Origin: Deltaproteobacteria bacterium
GTDB lineage: Bacteria; Desulfobacterota; DSM-4660; Desulfatiglandales; HGW-15
Assembly (NCBI GenBank): GCA_016932235.1
Contig: JAFGDF010000355.1
Location: 1-64,000 of the forward strand
Length of the DNA stretch: 64,000 nt
Reading direction: 5' to 3'
The position numbers and the translations under genes are program-made. Positions 1 through 8,874 of the stretch are shown here, piece by piece. The notes under the pieces are model-generated. The model saw only the letters and a program-made list of their open reading frames with translations, was not told where the DNA came from and made no database searches. How positions within the stretch are numbered: position 1 is the first letter of the stretch; each line of letters begins with the position of its first letter.

Positions 1-2
1 TC

Positions 3-389
3 CTTTCCTTCTACGAATGGTTTGATAAACTTGGGATAAGAAATTCTGGTAAATGGTGTGGATGGCCTTGCAGCAGTAATATACTGAGAGCTTTTATCGT
101 TCATCCTGAATACCTCCGCAGTCGATCTGTTAAATTATTTATTAAGTCGCTCCAGGGGATACAGAGCATGTCAGGGAAATGGGGAAAAGGACTGTTATTT
201 TATCACACATTAAATGCCCTAGCCCATATAAAGACTATTGAGGTTGACAGGCAATTGGATGCCGCTTTTAAAAGAATTCGTCTAAGCCAAAATTCGGATG
301 GTACATGGGGTATTAATAGATCTGAATGGGACACATTTTTGGTTATACATGCCATGAAGAACAGGGGATATGATATAAGTTATAGATGA
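3..389 (+). CDS. C-terminal fragment of a terpenoid-cyclase/prenyltransferase-fold protein (5' end outside window)
   Basis: The reading frame is open from base 3 to the TGA at 387-389, so the gene starts before the window; the first internal Met (168) is not the true start. The visible 128 residues contain a QNSDGTWG motif, typical of the alpha/alpha-barrel repeats (QxxDGSW) of squalene-hopene cyclases, prenyltransferases and related cyclase-like proteins. An earlier SGKWCGWPC stretch could be another helix-repeat end. The catalytic part, if there is one, is not in view, so the substrate cannot be named. The protein ends 31 bases before the TspO gene on the same strand. The fold assignment is moderate and the function is unknown. 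Confidence 0.6.
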   Translation, partial: LSFYEWFDKLGIRNSGKWCGWPCSSNILRAFIVHPEYLRSRSVKLFIKSLQGIQSMSGKWGKGLLFYHTLNALAHIKTIEVDRQLDAAFKRIRLSQNSDGTWGINRSEWDTFLVIHAMKNRGYDISYR

Positions 390-420
390 ATATATTCGTT
401 TTAGACACTGATATTAATAA

Positions 421-822
421 ATGGTAAATTGCATGAACGAATGGTATGAAACACTACAACGACCGAGATTGACGCCTCCGGATTGGGTATTTGGACCTGT
501 CTGGACAATCCTCTATATTATGATAGGGATCTCCATATTCCTGTTTTTGAAAAGATATAAAAGCGAAAACGGGTATGGAATCTATGTGCTAATTGGTTTA
601 CACTTAATAAGCAACATTGCATGGACTGGCATCTTTTTCGGATTGAAGTCACCCGGTCTTGCCTTAATTGATATAATGTTTCTAGTCATTTCTTTATTAT
701 TGATAGTCCGGGTTTTTTGGAACACCTATAGGGTCTCCTCCATATTGCTATGGCCCTATCTAACATGGGTCCTGTTCGCGACCTATTTGAATGCTTCATT
801 CTATGTGATAAATAAGATCTGA
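421..822 (+). CDS. tspO: TspO/MBR family membrane protein, short form
   Basis: TspO/translocator proteins are small helical membrane proteins that bind tetrapyrroles and act in stress signalling or porphyrin handling. The hallmark start of the core is visible: WY..L.RP...PP.WVFGPVW..LY at residues 8-31, followed by four hydrophobic helices and a late WPYL..VLFATYLN segment. The family usually has five helices and about 155-160 residues. Here there are 133 (129 if the second Met at 433 is used) and the helix that normally precedes the WY motif is missing. A stop codon lies directly before the ATG, so the first helix cannot be recovered in this frame. No clear ribosome-binding site is seen before either Met. 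Confidence 0.85.
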   Translation: MVNCMNEWYETLQRPRLTPPDWVFGPVWTILYIMIGISIFLFLKRYKSENGYGIYVLIGLHLISNIAWTGIFFGLKSPGLALIDIMFLVISLLLIVRVFWNTYRVSSILLWPYLTWVLFATYLNASFYVINKI

Positions 823-867
823 TAAAGAATATCAATAAGTTATACAGATTTAAAGAGATTAGGAAAC

Positions 868-2145
868 TCAGGTTTTATGCTGGTCAGCCTGAACCGAAAG
901 CCTTAACAATGATATAACCATAAGAATAGCTATAACTATAAGGACCGTGCAAAAAAGGAAAGCCAATTGATAGTTGCCGGTTATATCAAAAATTAAACCT
1001 GCTAAAAAAGGCCCTAATGAACCTCCAAGTGTGAAAGCAAACACAATTGATCCTAAAATAGCTCCATGAGCATTCATGCCGAAGAGGCTGGCAGCCATGC
1101 TTGATTCGATCACAGCAATACCTCCACTGCCAAACGCCATGACTAACGCCACAAGGCCAAAAAACAAAGCCGAGGTAGCAGGCAAAAGAAACAACCCCAC
1201 TGCAGACAAAAGAAAGAAGCAGGTTATAAAGGCTTTTCTGCTTCCGATTCTATCAGCAATCAGACCTATTGCGATACTTCCCAGGGTCATCGCACCGCTC
1301 ATGGTGGATAATATGAAGGCTGCAGCTGTGGCTGAAATTCCATGATCGATAGAATGAGGAACAATATGCACTAACAGGGTTGAATGAGAAAAGCCGAAGC
1401 AGAAAATAGCAATGGCAAACATCCAGTACTGCCTGGTACGCAGGACATTCTTTAAAGAGAAACCAGCAATGGAGAACTGTATCGTCGTATTATTTATATC
1501 GGTCTCGCCGTAAGGGGTACGGCCGATTTCAGAAGGATCACGTTTGAGAAACTGAGCCGCTAAGATTATCAAGAGAAACACCACGATGCCTACAAAGAGA
1601 AACGCGTCCCGCCAGCCACAGTTATATATGAGCCATGTGATTAAAGGCGGCCCTATAAGCCCACCGAGTCCTCCCCCGGACATTAATATCCCTGTCATAA
1701 TATTGCGCCTTTTAACAAACCAACGGGCAACAGTGGACATCTGGGGAGCGTAGAGGCCGCCCATGCCAACGCCTATAAAGACCACATAGAAAAAATAAAG
1801 CTGCCAGGCAGAATTGACTAGCGACATTAATATCAGCCCGGACCCGACAAGAATCCCACAAAGGGTAAGGACTTTACGTGGGCCTAATCTGTCATTCAAC
1901 CCACCCATCAAAATGCTGGACATTCCCGTTATAACAGAAGAAAGCGAAAAAGCCCCTGAAATCAGGGCACGGCTCCAATTAAATTCCGAGGTTAGAGGAT
2001 TTATAAAAACGCCAAAAGATCCCCTGGGACCGAACATGAGTATTTGCAGGAAGAAACAGGCCAAGACAATGATATAGCCGTAGTAGAAAGAAGCTTGAGT
2101 CTCTTTTATCTGGTCCTTGATTTCTGATTTAATGGATAATGTCAC
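868..2145 (-). CDS. MFS transporter, OFA/monocarboxylate type
   Basis: A 425-residue major facilitator with about twelve hydrophobic helices. The loop motif between helices 2 and 3 (GGLNDRLGPRKV) and its half-repeat between helices 8 and 9 (GLIADRIGSRKA) are both clear. Its overall character resembles the oxalate:formate antiporter/monocarboxylate subgroup, which moves small carboxylates across the cytoplasmic membrane. The start is a GTG at 2145. The gene lies 41 bases downstream of the fused TRAP permease and probably ends the transcript that begins at the operator-promoter near 5441, so it may share or export the same class of acid. The substrate is unknown. Confidence 0.85.
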   Translation of the reverse strand: MTLSIKSEIKDQIKETQASFYYGYIIVLACFFLQILMFGPRGSFGVFINPLTSEFNWSRALISGAFSLSSVITGMSSILMGGLNDRLGPRKVLTLCGILVGSGLILMSLVNSAWQLYFFYVVFIGVGMGGLYAPQMSTVARWFVKRRNIMTGILMSGGGLGGLIGPPLITWLIYNCGWRDAFLFVGIVVFLLIILAAQFLKRDPSEIGRTPYGETDINNTTIQFSIAGFSLKNVLRTRQYWMFAIAIFCFGFSHSTLLVHIVPHSIDHGISATAAAFILSTMSGAMTLGSIAIGLIADRIGSRKAFITCFFLLSAVGLFLLPATSALFFGLVALVMAFGSGGIAVIESSMAASLFGMNAHGAILGSIVFAFTLGGSLGPFLAGLIFDITGNYQLAFLFCTVLIVIAILMVISLLRLSVQADQHKT

Positions 2146-2186
2146 ATGGATACCATATTCATTATCATTGTATTTCCTGTACAGCC

Positions 2187-4091
2187 TTAATACATCAAAC
2201 TAGGTAGCCATGTAGATAATTTGGGGAAAATAAACAATATAACTACAGCCACAAGCATGGCGATGCAAAAGGGGTACACGCCCTTAAAGATAGTATTAAG
2301 TGGGATGTCTTTGCTTATTGATCGCAGGACGAACATGGTTATTCCAACAGGGGGTGTCATCTCAGCCGTATTAATTATGACAACCAGCATCAAACAAAAC
2401 CATATAGGGTCCAGACCCAGGGCCTTGGCAATGGGGAAAAAGATTGGGAAGCCGATGAGCATCATCGGTAGTATATCAACAGGAAAGCCGATGATGAAAA
2501 AAAGAATTAATGTTATTATCATAAAACCGGTACTGGACAATCCGAGGCTGGTAATAGCATTGGTTAAGGTAGTGGAGACATTACACCAGGCCAGAAACCG
2601 GGTAAACATCACCGCACTTACGAGTATCAGAAACACGGCGGATATATGTTTTCCTCCATCCAGAAGGGCCTGTGCGAAGTCTTTCCAGCTATATCTTTTC
2701 ATAATCAAAGCGAGTAAAAAAGCTGCAAATGCGCCGACGGCGCCGCCTCTGATCGGAGTGAATATTCCCAGATATATACCGCCGATACACACCAGAAAAA
2801 TAACTGCTACCGGTCCACCCGCCTTGAGCGATCTTAATCTTGGTCCCCATGCCGATTTTTCACCGGCTGGTCCAGCGTCAGGATAAATCCGGCACCAGAT
2901 AAATATCACAATCGCATAGCAGGCAGTTATGAGAAGACCCGGGATGATCCCGGATATGAGTAGCGATCCGATAGGCACACCTGTGAGCAACCCCACCAGA
3001 ACAAATGCGCTGCTTGGCGGTATAATAGGCCCAAGACAGGAACCGGCAACAATGCTCCCGGTGGACAGCATGTCATTGTATTTATATCTCCTCATCTGCG
3101 GAAGTGCACCTGTTCCCATTGTGGAAACAGACGCGATCGGATCGCCCACTATAGCAGCAAAGGCAGTGCAGGCGCCTATGGTGGCATATGATAGCCCTCC
3201 CTTTAAATGGCCAATCCAGCGATAACCTGCGTCATATAAGTCGCCTCCGAATTTTGCATGCAGGCAGAAAAAACCCATCATCATGAAAAAAGGTAAGACC
3301 GCAAAGGCATAAGACCCTAAACTGCGATAGACGTCTGTGGCAACCATGTCGAAGGCCGTTACGGGGCCGCGGATATGACTTATAAAAATAATGGCGGTCA
3401 GCATCATTGTATAGGCAATAGGCATGCCGGCTAATAATAATGCAGTAAAAAAACAGATACCCATTACAGCCAGCAGATCCAGATTTATCTCCCAGAGTCC
3501 CTTCTGCATGAAAAATCCGATAAGAACAGTCAATATTACAGGAGTTGCCACCATTATTAACCATTGATACATCGCAAGGCCTTCTTTAATAGACTCAACG
3601 ATGAGTTTTAAAAAATCCCTAAACATCAGGAGCCACATTGCCATAATACCGAATGCGATGACAACGGCAAAGGGTGCGCTGGGTATAGCCAAATACTGCT
3701 TATGCATCATATTTTTAGAAGCGAAGTAGATAGACTGATCTATGACCCTCCAGATAACGATGCCGATTGTCCCCATGCTCAAGATACTGACAATAAAATC
3801 AATAACGAGCCGGCTCTTCTTTGATAATAGGGCGGTGATGACATCTACCGCAATGTGTGCCTTTTCATCCTGGCAGTGGGCCAAGGCAAGGGATATGCCG
3901 CAGATCATCATAATTTCGGTGATTTCCGTTACGCCCTTGATAGGGCGATGAAATATAACAACATCCATGATGGTATCAATGAAGTTGAGAAAGATCATCA
4001 GGAAAAGAGCTGCGATACCGATTATGTTGGTCCAGCGACTGAAAACACCGACTTTATCAAGAATACCGATGATCTTGGTTAGCCTTCGCAT
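2187..4091 (-). CDS. TRAP transporter permease, fused DctQ-DctM
   Basis: A 634-residue membrane protein that carries both membrane subunits of a TRAP (tripartite ATP-independent periplasmic) transporter. Residues 1 to about 175 form a four-helix DctQ-like domain. From about residue 185 onward comes the DctM-like 12-helix permease, with conserved stretches such as GDPIASVSTMGTGALPQM and GPIIPPSSAFVLVGLL and the TPPVGITMFVLRS region near the end. Such carriers use ion gradients to import organic acids delivered by a binding protein. The gene follows the binding-protein gene in the same transcript, separated by a strong hairpin (4175-4214). GGAG stands before the ATG. The second TRAP system in this window keeps DctQ and DctM as separate genes. 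Confidence 0.93.
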   Translation of the reverse strand: MRRLTKIIGILDKVGVFSRWTNIIGIAALFLMIFLNFIDTIMDVVIFHRPIKGVTEITEIMMICGISLALAHCQDEKAHIAVDVITALLSKKSRLVIDFIVSILSMGTIGIVIWRVIDQSIYFASKNMMHKQYLAIPSAPFAVVIAFGIMAMWLLMFRDFLKLIVESIKEGLAMYQWLIMVATPVILTVLIGFFMQKGLWEINLDLLAVMGICFFTALLLAGMPIAYTMMLTAIIFISHIRGPVTAFDMVATDVYRSLGSYAFAVLPFFMMMGFFCLHAKFGGDLYDAGYRWIGHLKGGLSYATIGACTAFAAIVGDPIASVSTMGTGALPQMRRYKYNDMLSTGSIVAGSCLGPIIPPSSAFVLVGLLTGVPIGSLLISGIIPGLLITACYAIVIFIWCRIYPDAGPAGEKSAWGPRLRSLKAGGPVAVIFLVCIGGIYLGIFTPIRGGAVGAFAAFLLALIMKRYSWKDFAQALLDGGKHISAVFLILVSAVMFTRFLAWCNVSTTLTNAITSLGLSSTGFMIITLILFFIIGFPVDILPMMLIGFPIFFPIAKALGLDPIWFCLMLVVIINTAEMTPPVGITMFVLRSISKDIPLNTIFKGVYPFCIAMLVAVVILFIFPKLSTWLPSLMY

Positions 4092-4174
4092 CCTTTAGCT
4101 CCTTACTTCTTTCTAATATGGCGGTAAATAATTTGAGTTTTAAAAAGATTGAGCTGCCATCAGTAAATAGTTGC

Positions 4175-4214
4175 AGCCTAAGGCGTTGGTCATAAAAGAC
4201 CATTTCCTTAGGCT
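4175..4214 (-). promoter_or_regulatory. Intercistronic hairpin between TRAP binding-protein and permease genes
   Basis: AGCCTAAGG (4175-4183) pairs perfectly with CCTTAGGCT (4206-4214), and an inner TGGTC/GACCA stem extends the structure. There is no U-run on the minus strand right after it. It sits between dctP-like and dctQM-like genes, where such stem-loops commonly protect the binding-protein mRNA or attenuate the permease. That role is inferred here. Confidence 0.65.
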
Positions 4215-4242
4215 GATTTATGTCCGAAAATTTTAGATATTA

Positions 4243-5292
4243 TTAATAAGGTTTGTATTTTTCGTCTGAATATTTCTTGTTAAGCTCCAGGAATCTATCA
4301 ACCAGTTTTTTACCCGGCAGGCCTTGGGATTCCAGATCGCTAATGAACTCCTGCTGCACGGATTGAGTGGCTGCTGTAAATTTGGCAACTTCTTCGGGTG
4401 GAAGCCAGTAGGTCACGATGCCGAACTCTGTTTCCGCCTTTGGCAGGGATTCATGAAGGTTCGTCAATACCGCCTTATCCTGAAGATCGATGATCCAGTC
4501 GGTCATGCCGTTCATTATATCCTGAATATCCTTCGGTAATTTGTTCCATACATCAAGATTCAAGGAACAGTTTACCAGCATCTCATCACAGTGGGTGGGA
4601 AGGGTCATGTATTTCATAATAGGGCCCCATCCGAATTCCCACAGCAGGTACATGGATATACCGGTACCTTCTTGCACGCCTGTTTGAAGAGCGGAGGTAG
4701 AATCCTCGGGAGGCACAGGAGTCGGTACCCATCCCAGTGCTTCGATCACCTTGGATGACCACTTTCCCACTGGTCCAATCTTCATGCCCTTGCTGCCTTC
4801 AAGCGTACGTATCTGTTTCTTCGTTGTGACAATGCCGTAACTCCCTCCTGGTTCCCTCCAGAGGAGTCTTGCGTCGCTGTATGGCTCAAGCATCTGGGGA
4901 AACTCCTGGCCCAGTTCGTGCAGAACCCTGCCTGGCCTGAAGCACAGGGTGTCATAAGGGGTAAAAACGACGACATCATCCATCGGGAACCTGCCCTGAA
5001 GCATTGATGGGAAGTACTCCGCAAGATCGACAGAGCCTTTAATCAATGCATCATAAGCATCTATCAAACTGACCAGTTCACCATTCCAATGCTGCTCCAC
5101 CTTAACGCGGCCGTTGGTACGCTTTTCCAACTCAATAAAATAGGGTTCGATGCAGTTTGTCTTCCAGAAACCGCTGCCTGAGTTATGGCTGGTAAAGATA
5201 AGGGTGATAGGTTTCTGAGCCATTGCGATGTTGAGGCTAAGAATCATTAAGACAGCAATGAAGATAAAGAATACAAAAGACGACTTTTTCAT
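4243..5292 (-). CDS. TRAP transporter substrate-binding protein (DctP family)
   Basis: A 349-residue periplasmic binding protein. An N-terminal Sec signal (MKKSS, hydrophobic core, AMA/Q cleavage near residue 25) is followed by the DctP fold, with VEQHWNGELVS and the GMKIGPVGKWSSKVIEALG region that forms the carboxylate-binding part of the family. DctP proteins capture carboxylates, often aromatic or alicyclic acids, and hand them to the TRAP permease encoded just downstream. Transcription probably starts at the promoter/operator at 5413-5441, which carries the same palindrome as three other promoters in this window. That links import to the TetR-controlled catabolic genes. The ligand cannot be deduced. 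Confidence 0.93.
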   Translation of the reverse strand: MKKSSFVFFIFIAVLMILSLNIAMAQKPITLIFTSHNSGSGFWKTNCIEPYFIELEKRTNGRVKVEQHWNGELVSLIDAYDALIKGSVDLAEYFPSMLQGRFPMDDVVVFTPYDTLCFRPGRVLHELGQEFPQMLEPYSDARLLWREPGGSYGIVTTKKQIRTLEGSKGMKIGPVGKWSSKVIEALGWVPTPVPPEDSTSALQTGVQEGTGISMYLLWEFGWGPIMKYMTLPTHCDEMLVNCSLNLDVWNKLPKDIQDIMNGMTDWIIDLQDKAVLTNLHESLPKAETEFGIVTYWLPPEEVAKFTAATQSVQQEFISDLESQGLPGKKLVDRFLELNKKYSDEKYKPY

Positions 5293-5357
5293 GGTTTTCC
5301 CTCCTGTTTAGAAATTAGACCAACTCCTTTAACTAAATATTTCGTTTATTAAAAAGC

Positions 5358-5394
5358 CTAGTAGACTGTCGGAGAAAGTCCAACAAGCTGCTAG
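5358..5394. repeat. Imperfect intergenic palindrome, CTGTCGG family
   Basis: CTAG at both ends and a GACTGTCGGA...GTCCAACAAGCT core form an imperfect hairpin. It resembles the palindromes at 42531-42563 and 50862-50893, which also centre on CTGTCGG and a short CTTTG-like loop. It is probably a degenerate copy of a small dispersed repeat. Confidence 0.4.
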
Positions 5395-5412
5395 AATCAC
5401 AAATATATATTT

Positions 5413-5441
5413 AATATATCGAACGATCGATGCACTGTCAA
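5413..5441 (-). promoter_or_regulatory. Sigma-70 promoter with TetR-type operator, upstream of the first TRAP operon
   Basis: Read on the minus strand, TTGACA (5436-5441) and TATATT (5413-5418) are separated by exactly 17 bases. The spacer contains ATCGATCGTTCGAT, a near-palindrome also found at 19882-19913, 21228-21256 and 39435-39468. A repressor bound there would block RNA polymerase. The start codon of the binding-protein gene lies about 120 bases downstream. The promoter is read directly from sequence; the regulator is inferred. Confidence 0.75.
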
Positions 5442-5649
5442 CAAATTATTAAAATTATAGAAGGATTAAGCTGCCTATGTCAAATTAAATCTAATGTTTA
5501 TTATCATATATTGGTATTTGTACTTGAGATTGACCGCTACTCAAATTATCCTATCGTTGAAGCCCATGATTTAAACTTGGAGCTGTAGCTATTTTCTGCT
5601 TGTATCATTGCAAATGAAAAAAAAGGGTAGGGCGGTTAGAGTGCAATTA

Positions 5650-5865
5650 TTATGCACCTGAGAAAACCTCATCAATCAGGGGCATGGTTTTTTCAGTAAT
5701 GTCATATTGGGCTAAGAAGATTGGGGTTTTAATGAAAAGATCAACAGATGGTATCTGAAGGTTTCCCGGAGTGCCGTTATTAACTTCGGCGCTGATCTCC
5801 CTGCTTTTTGATTGAAGATGCCCGAAAGAAAAGATGCACGAACACCTGAGAAACCCTTTTAAGCG
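5650..5865 (-). pseudogene. Possible 3' remnant of an unidentified gene
   Basis: On the minus strand a frame of 71 codons is open between a TAG at 5866-5868 and a TAA at 5650-5652. Its last part (VNNGTPGNLQIPSVDLF, then FLAQYDITEKTMPLIDEVF) has plausible protein composition. The only Met lies near the C terminus and there is no ribosome-binding site, so an intact gene is not supported. It sits directly behind the acyl-CoA dehydrogenase gene in a 650-base gap and may be the tail of a deleted gene. I do not recognise the family. Confidence 0.25.
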
Positions 5866-5947
5866 CTATGTTTGATAAAAAGATAATCACTGATCTGGTG
5901 GAATCAATATGGAGTCCCATACTTCATCCATTTAATTATAAACTATC

Positions 5948-7075
5948 TCACTGCAAAATGGAAGCAGCCACAATGGATTTGTTTATTTCAAGGCTCACTG
6001 ATATTACACTGTTCCCGGTTTGTGCCCTGTACAACCTTTCTATCTTGAAATCTTTAGTATAACCATACCCGCCATGTAACCTGAGAGAGGTTTCGATGAC
6101 CTGAGACATTAAAGGCTGGACGATAATTTTGCACGCAGCGGCTTCTCTATACAGTTCAGGCGAATTTATTTCAATGAGCTGCGCTGTACAGTAAGTCATC
6201 CATCTGCAGGCGCGTATCTTCGCATACATATCAGCAAGTTCGAACCGGATTCCCTGCATTTCCGATATTGGACGCCCCCCTGCTTTTCTATTTTTCGTGT
6301 ATCTTATCGCCTCATCCAAGGCCGCCTGTGCTAAAGCCACTGCCACAATGCAGCCTTCTATTTTTTCTACGGATATCCAGTATAGAAGCACATCCAGACC
6401 TTTTCCTTTCTCGCCAAGAATCTGGCCGCTTCCGACCCGATAATTTTCATAGCACACATCCACCGCTTCAACTCCGCCACAACCCATAAGATCCCATATT
6501 TTAGAGGTAGAATATCCATCAGCCAGTTTTTCGACAATAAAACAGGTGCAATTTTCATTTTCATCTTTGGTCCAAACAATCGCAGGTCCGGGTCTGGCGC
6601 CAAAGGTGCTGAATCTCTTACTTCCTTTAATGATATAGCCATCGCCGTCCGGCACTGACCTCGTAAGCAGGGCTTTAGGGTCTGAGCCAGTATCGGGCTC
6701 GGTAAATTGGACGCTGAATAAGTTGGTTCCGTCCAGATACGATTTTACATATCTTTCTTGCTGCTCAGGGGTTCCAAACCTGGAGATTGTTTCAGGGATG
6801 CTGTTATTAAAAGCAACAGGCCACCATGCTGAGGTGCCGGAGTATGCCAATTTTTCAATAACAAGCAAGTGGGCAAAATTTCCAGCTCCAGTGCCGCCGT
6901 ATTTTTTAGGGACTGTCATGCCAAAAAATCCTACCTCTTTATACTTTTTCAAAACTTTATCAGGTATTTTACTTGTATGATCTATACTTTTTGCCAGAGG
7001 ATCTATCTCTTGACGGCAGAATTCTTCGGCAGTTTTTTGTATCATTTTTTGCTCATTCGTAAGACTTAAATCCAT
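5948..7075 (-). CDS. Acyl-CoA dehydrogenase, catalytic Glu at the LCAD/isovaleryl-type position
   Basis: Flavoprotein that oxidises an acyl-CoA to the 2,3-enoyl-CoA, passing electrons to ETF. Using the ATG at 7075, preceded by GGGAGGAAGG, gives 375 residues; the further upstream ATG has no such site. The FAD-binding QFTEPDTGSD (123-132) and the C-terminal LHGGYGYTKD (333-342) are conserved. The usual IYEGT catalytic Glu (MCAD Glu376) aligns with Ser359. Glu237, in ISVEK, sits where isovaleryl-CoA and long-chain dehydrogenases keep their base, so the enzyme should be active but of that subtype. It stands alone on its strand between the TRAP genes and an amidohydrolase. Branched or cyclic acyl-CoA substrates are possible. 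Confidence 0.9.
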   Translation of the reverse strand: MDLSLTNEQKMIQKTAEEFCRQEIDPLAKSIDHTSKIPDKVLKKYKEVGFFGMTVPKKYGGTGAGNFAHLLVIEKLAYSGTSAWWPVAFNNSIPETISRFGTPEQQERYVKSYLDGTNLFSVQFTEPDTGSDPKALLTRSVPDGDGYIIKGSKRFSTFGARPGPAIVWTKDENENCTCFIVEKLADGYSTSKIWDLMGCGGVEAVDVCYENYRVGSGQILGEKGKGLDVLLYWISVEKIEGCIVAVALAQAALDEAIRYTKNRKAGGRPISEMQGIRFELADMYAKIRACRWMTYCTAQLIEINSPELYREAAACKIIVQPLMSQVIETSLRLHGGYGYTKDFKIERLYRAQTGNSVISVSLEINKSIVAASILQ

Positions 7076-7217
7076 GAGCCTTCCTCCCTTTTTGTTTGAC
7101 ACATAAGCCAGTAGGACAACGGCTGACAGGCACCTTGCATTTCAGCAAATTAGCTTGATTTACATGTTGAACTATATATTAATATAAAAGGCAAATACTA
7201 AAAGCAATTCTATTATT

Positions 7218-8774
7218 ATGGTCGAACCTGAAAATAAAAATCTTATACTTATTGATGGGAATATCTTTACCATGGATACTGATCATCCCATGGCAAGATG
7301 GGTCATTATCCATGGTAACGGAATCTGTGCTTTTGGTGAAGGCAATGAATGGCGGAATTTCAGGAAAGCAAAGGATGAAATTATCGACTGCAAGGAAAAT
7401 ACAGTTCTACCCGGATTTATCGACGCCCATCTGCATCTTTACTCGTTCGCGGAGAATCTTGTAACGCCGGATCTGAGCAGGGATAACGGCATTCACTCGG
7501 TAGAAGATCTGCAAAATATCCTCCAGAGGTATTCAGAGTGTGTCCCAAGCGGTTTCTGGATCAGGGGAAAAGGCTATGATGAATTTTACCTGCGTGAAAG
7601 GCGCCATCCGGATCGACGGGATCTGGATAAGGCCGTTCCTGATAACCCTGTTAAGATAACGCACAGGTCAAGCCATGCGCATGTGCTGAACAGCATGGCC
7701 TTAAAGATGGTCGGCATATCAAGAGAAACCCCTGATCCACCTCGTGGAATTATCGATAGAGATCTCAGCACCGCGGAACCCACCGGGCTTTTATATGAGA
7801 TGGGGGATTTTTTATCCCATCATATTCCTCCTCTTTCACGGGAAGAATTAGAGAAAGGTGTTTTATTGGCAAATAAAAGGCTGATTTCCAAAGGGATAAC
7901 CTCCTTTCAGGACGCGTCGGCACACAATGATGTCAGGCAATGGGAGCTTTTTAAGGGCTGGAAGGGATCATCGATTCTCAAACCCAGAGTAGGTTTTATA
8001 ATAGGTACAGAAGCCTTTAGTCAACGCGGTACAGGTCCTTTTGACACAGAGTTGTCTGAAGACCAGTTGCGCGTTAACGGCGTAAAGATCATTCTGGATG
8101 AAACAACAGGATGTCTTTTGCCTTCCGATACCGAATTGGACAGGATAATATCCGATATTCATAATTCCGGCCTTCAGGCGATTATTCATGCAATTGAAGA
8201 AAACGCTGTTGAGGCTGCATGCGGAGCCATTGAACGTATCCTGAAAACCTTTCCAAGAAGAGACCACAGACACCGTATAGAACATTGCTCGGTTTGCCCG
8301 CCGAATCTCGCAAGGCGACTTTCCCTGAATAATATAATGGTCACCACTCATCCTGAATTTATTTTTCACAGCGGGGACCGCTATCTTAAGACGGTGCCGG
8401 GAAAAAATCTAAAATATCTTTACGCATTAAATACTCTGATAAATAATGGAGTTACTGTTGCCGCAGGTTCCGACTGCCCTGTTGTTCACCCTGATCCTGT
8501 CATTGGAAATTATTGCGCGATATCAAGAATGTCAAAAAATGGTAATGTGGTTAATTTAGATGAAAGCATATCTTTGCATGAGGCGTTAAAACTTTACACG
8601 GTTAACGCAGCGAAGAGCTCTTTTGAAGAGAATATTAAAGGATCACTCATACCCGGCAAGCTCGCGGATCTTATAATCCTGAATGGGGATATTTCAAGAA
8701 TGCGGACCGATGAATTGAAATTTGTTGAAGTCGATAAGACAATAATCAATGGTGAACTTGTGTGGAGCCGATAG
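7218..8774 (+). CDS. Metal-dependent amidohydrolase, YtcJ-like (amidohydrolase 3 family)
   Basis: A 518-residue cytoplasmic hydrolase of the amidohydrolase superfamily. The N-terminal beta-sandwich (LIDGNIFTMD) is followed by the metal motif DAHLHLY (His71 and His73) and later metal ligands in RSSHAHVLNS, IHAIEENA, HRIEHCS and AAGSDCPV. The C terminus returns to the sandwich with GKLADLIILNGDI. Family members hydrolyse N-substituted formamides, exo-amides and other C-N or C-O bonds, so the reaction cannot be fixed from sequence. The gene is transcribed alone, divergent from the acyl-CoA dehydrogenase and convergent with the histidine kinase. No convincing Shine-Dalgarno sequence precedes the ATG. 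Confidence 0.85.
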   Translation: MVEPENKNLILIDGNIFTMDTDHPMARWVIIHGNGICAFGEGNEWRNFRKAKDEIIDCKENTVLPGFIDAHLHLYSFAENLVTPDLSRDNGIHSVEDLQNILQRYSECVPSGFWIRGKGYDEFYLRERRHPDRRDLDKAVPDNPVKITHRSSHAHVLNSMALKMVGISRETPDPPRGIIDRDLSTAEPTGLLYEMGDFLSHHIPPLSREELEKGVLLANKRLISKGITSFQDASAHNDVRQWELFKGWKGSSILKPRVGFIIGTEAFSQRGTGPFDTELSEDQLRVNGVKIILDETTGCLLPSDTELDRIISDIHNSGLQAIIHAIEENAVEAACGAIERILKTFPRRDHRHRIEHCSVCPPNLARRLSLNNIMVTTHPEFIFHSGDRYLKTVPGKNLKYLYALNTLINNGVTVAAGSDCPVVHPDPVIGNYCAISRMSKNGNVVNLDESISLHEALKLYTVNAAKSSFEENIKGSLIPGKLADLIILNGDISRMRTDELKFVEVDKTIINGELVWSR

Positions 8775-8874
8775 GTATGAGACATAAATGCCTCAGCTAT
8801 TCAAAACTGGCGACCGTTTCTGCCAATAAAGGATCTTGCATCAATTTCTTCGCGAATGAGCTGGCGTCTTATAG

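Noticed and set aside
2221..2886. 221-codon plus-strand frame opposite the TRAP permease
   Set aside because: It is the antisense shadow of a membrane protein gene, with low-complexity composition and no start signal. The same reasoning applies to 45914-46687 opposite the molybdoenzyme and 31849-32529 opposite the second DctP.
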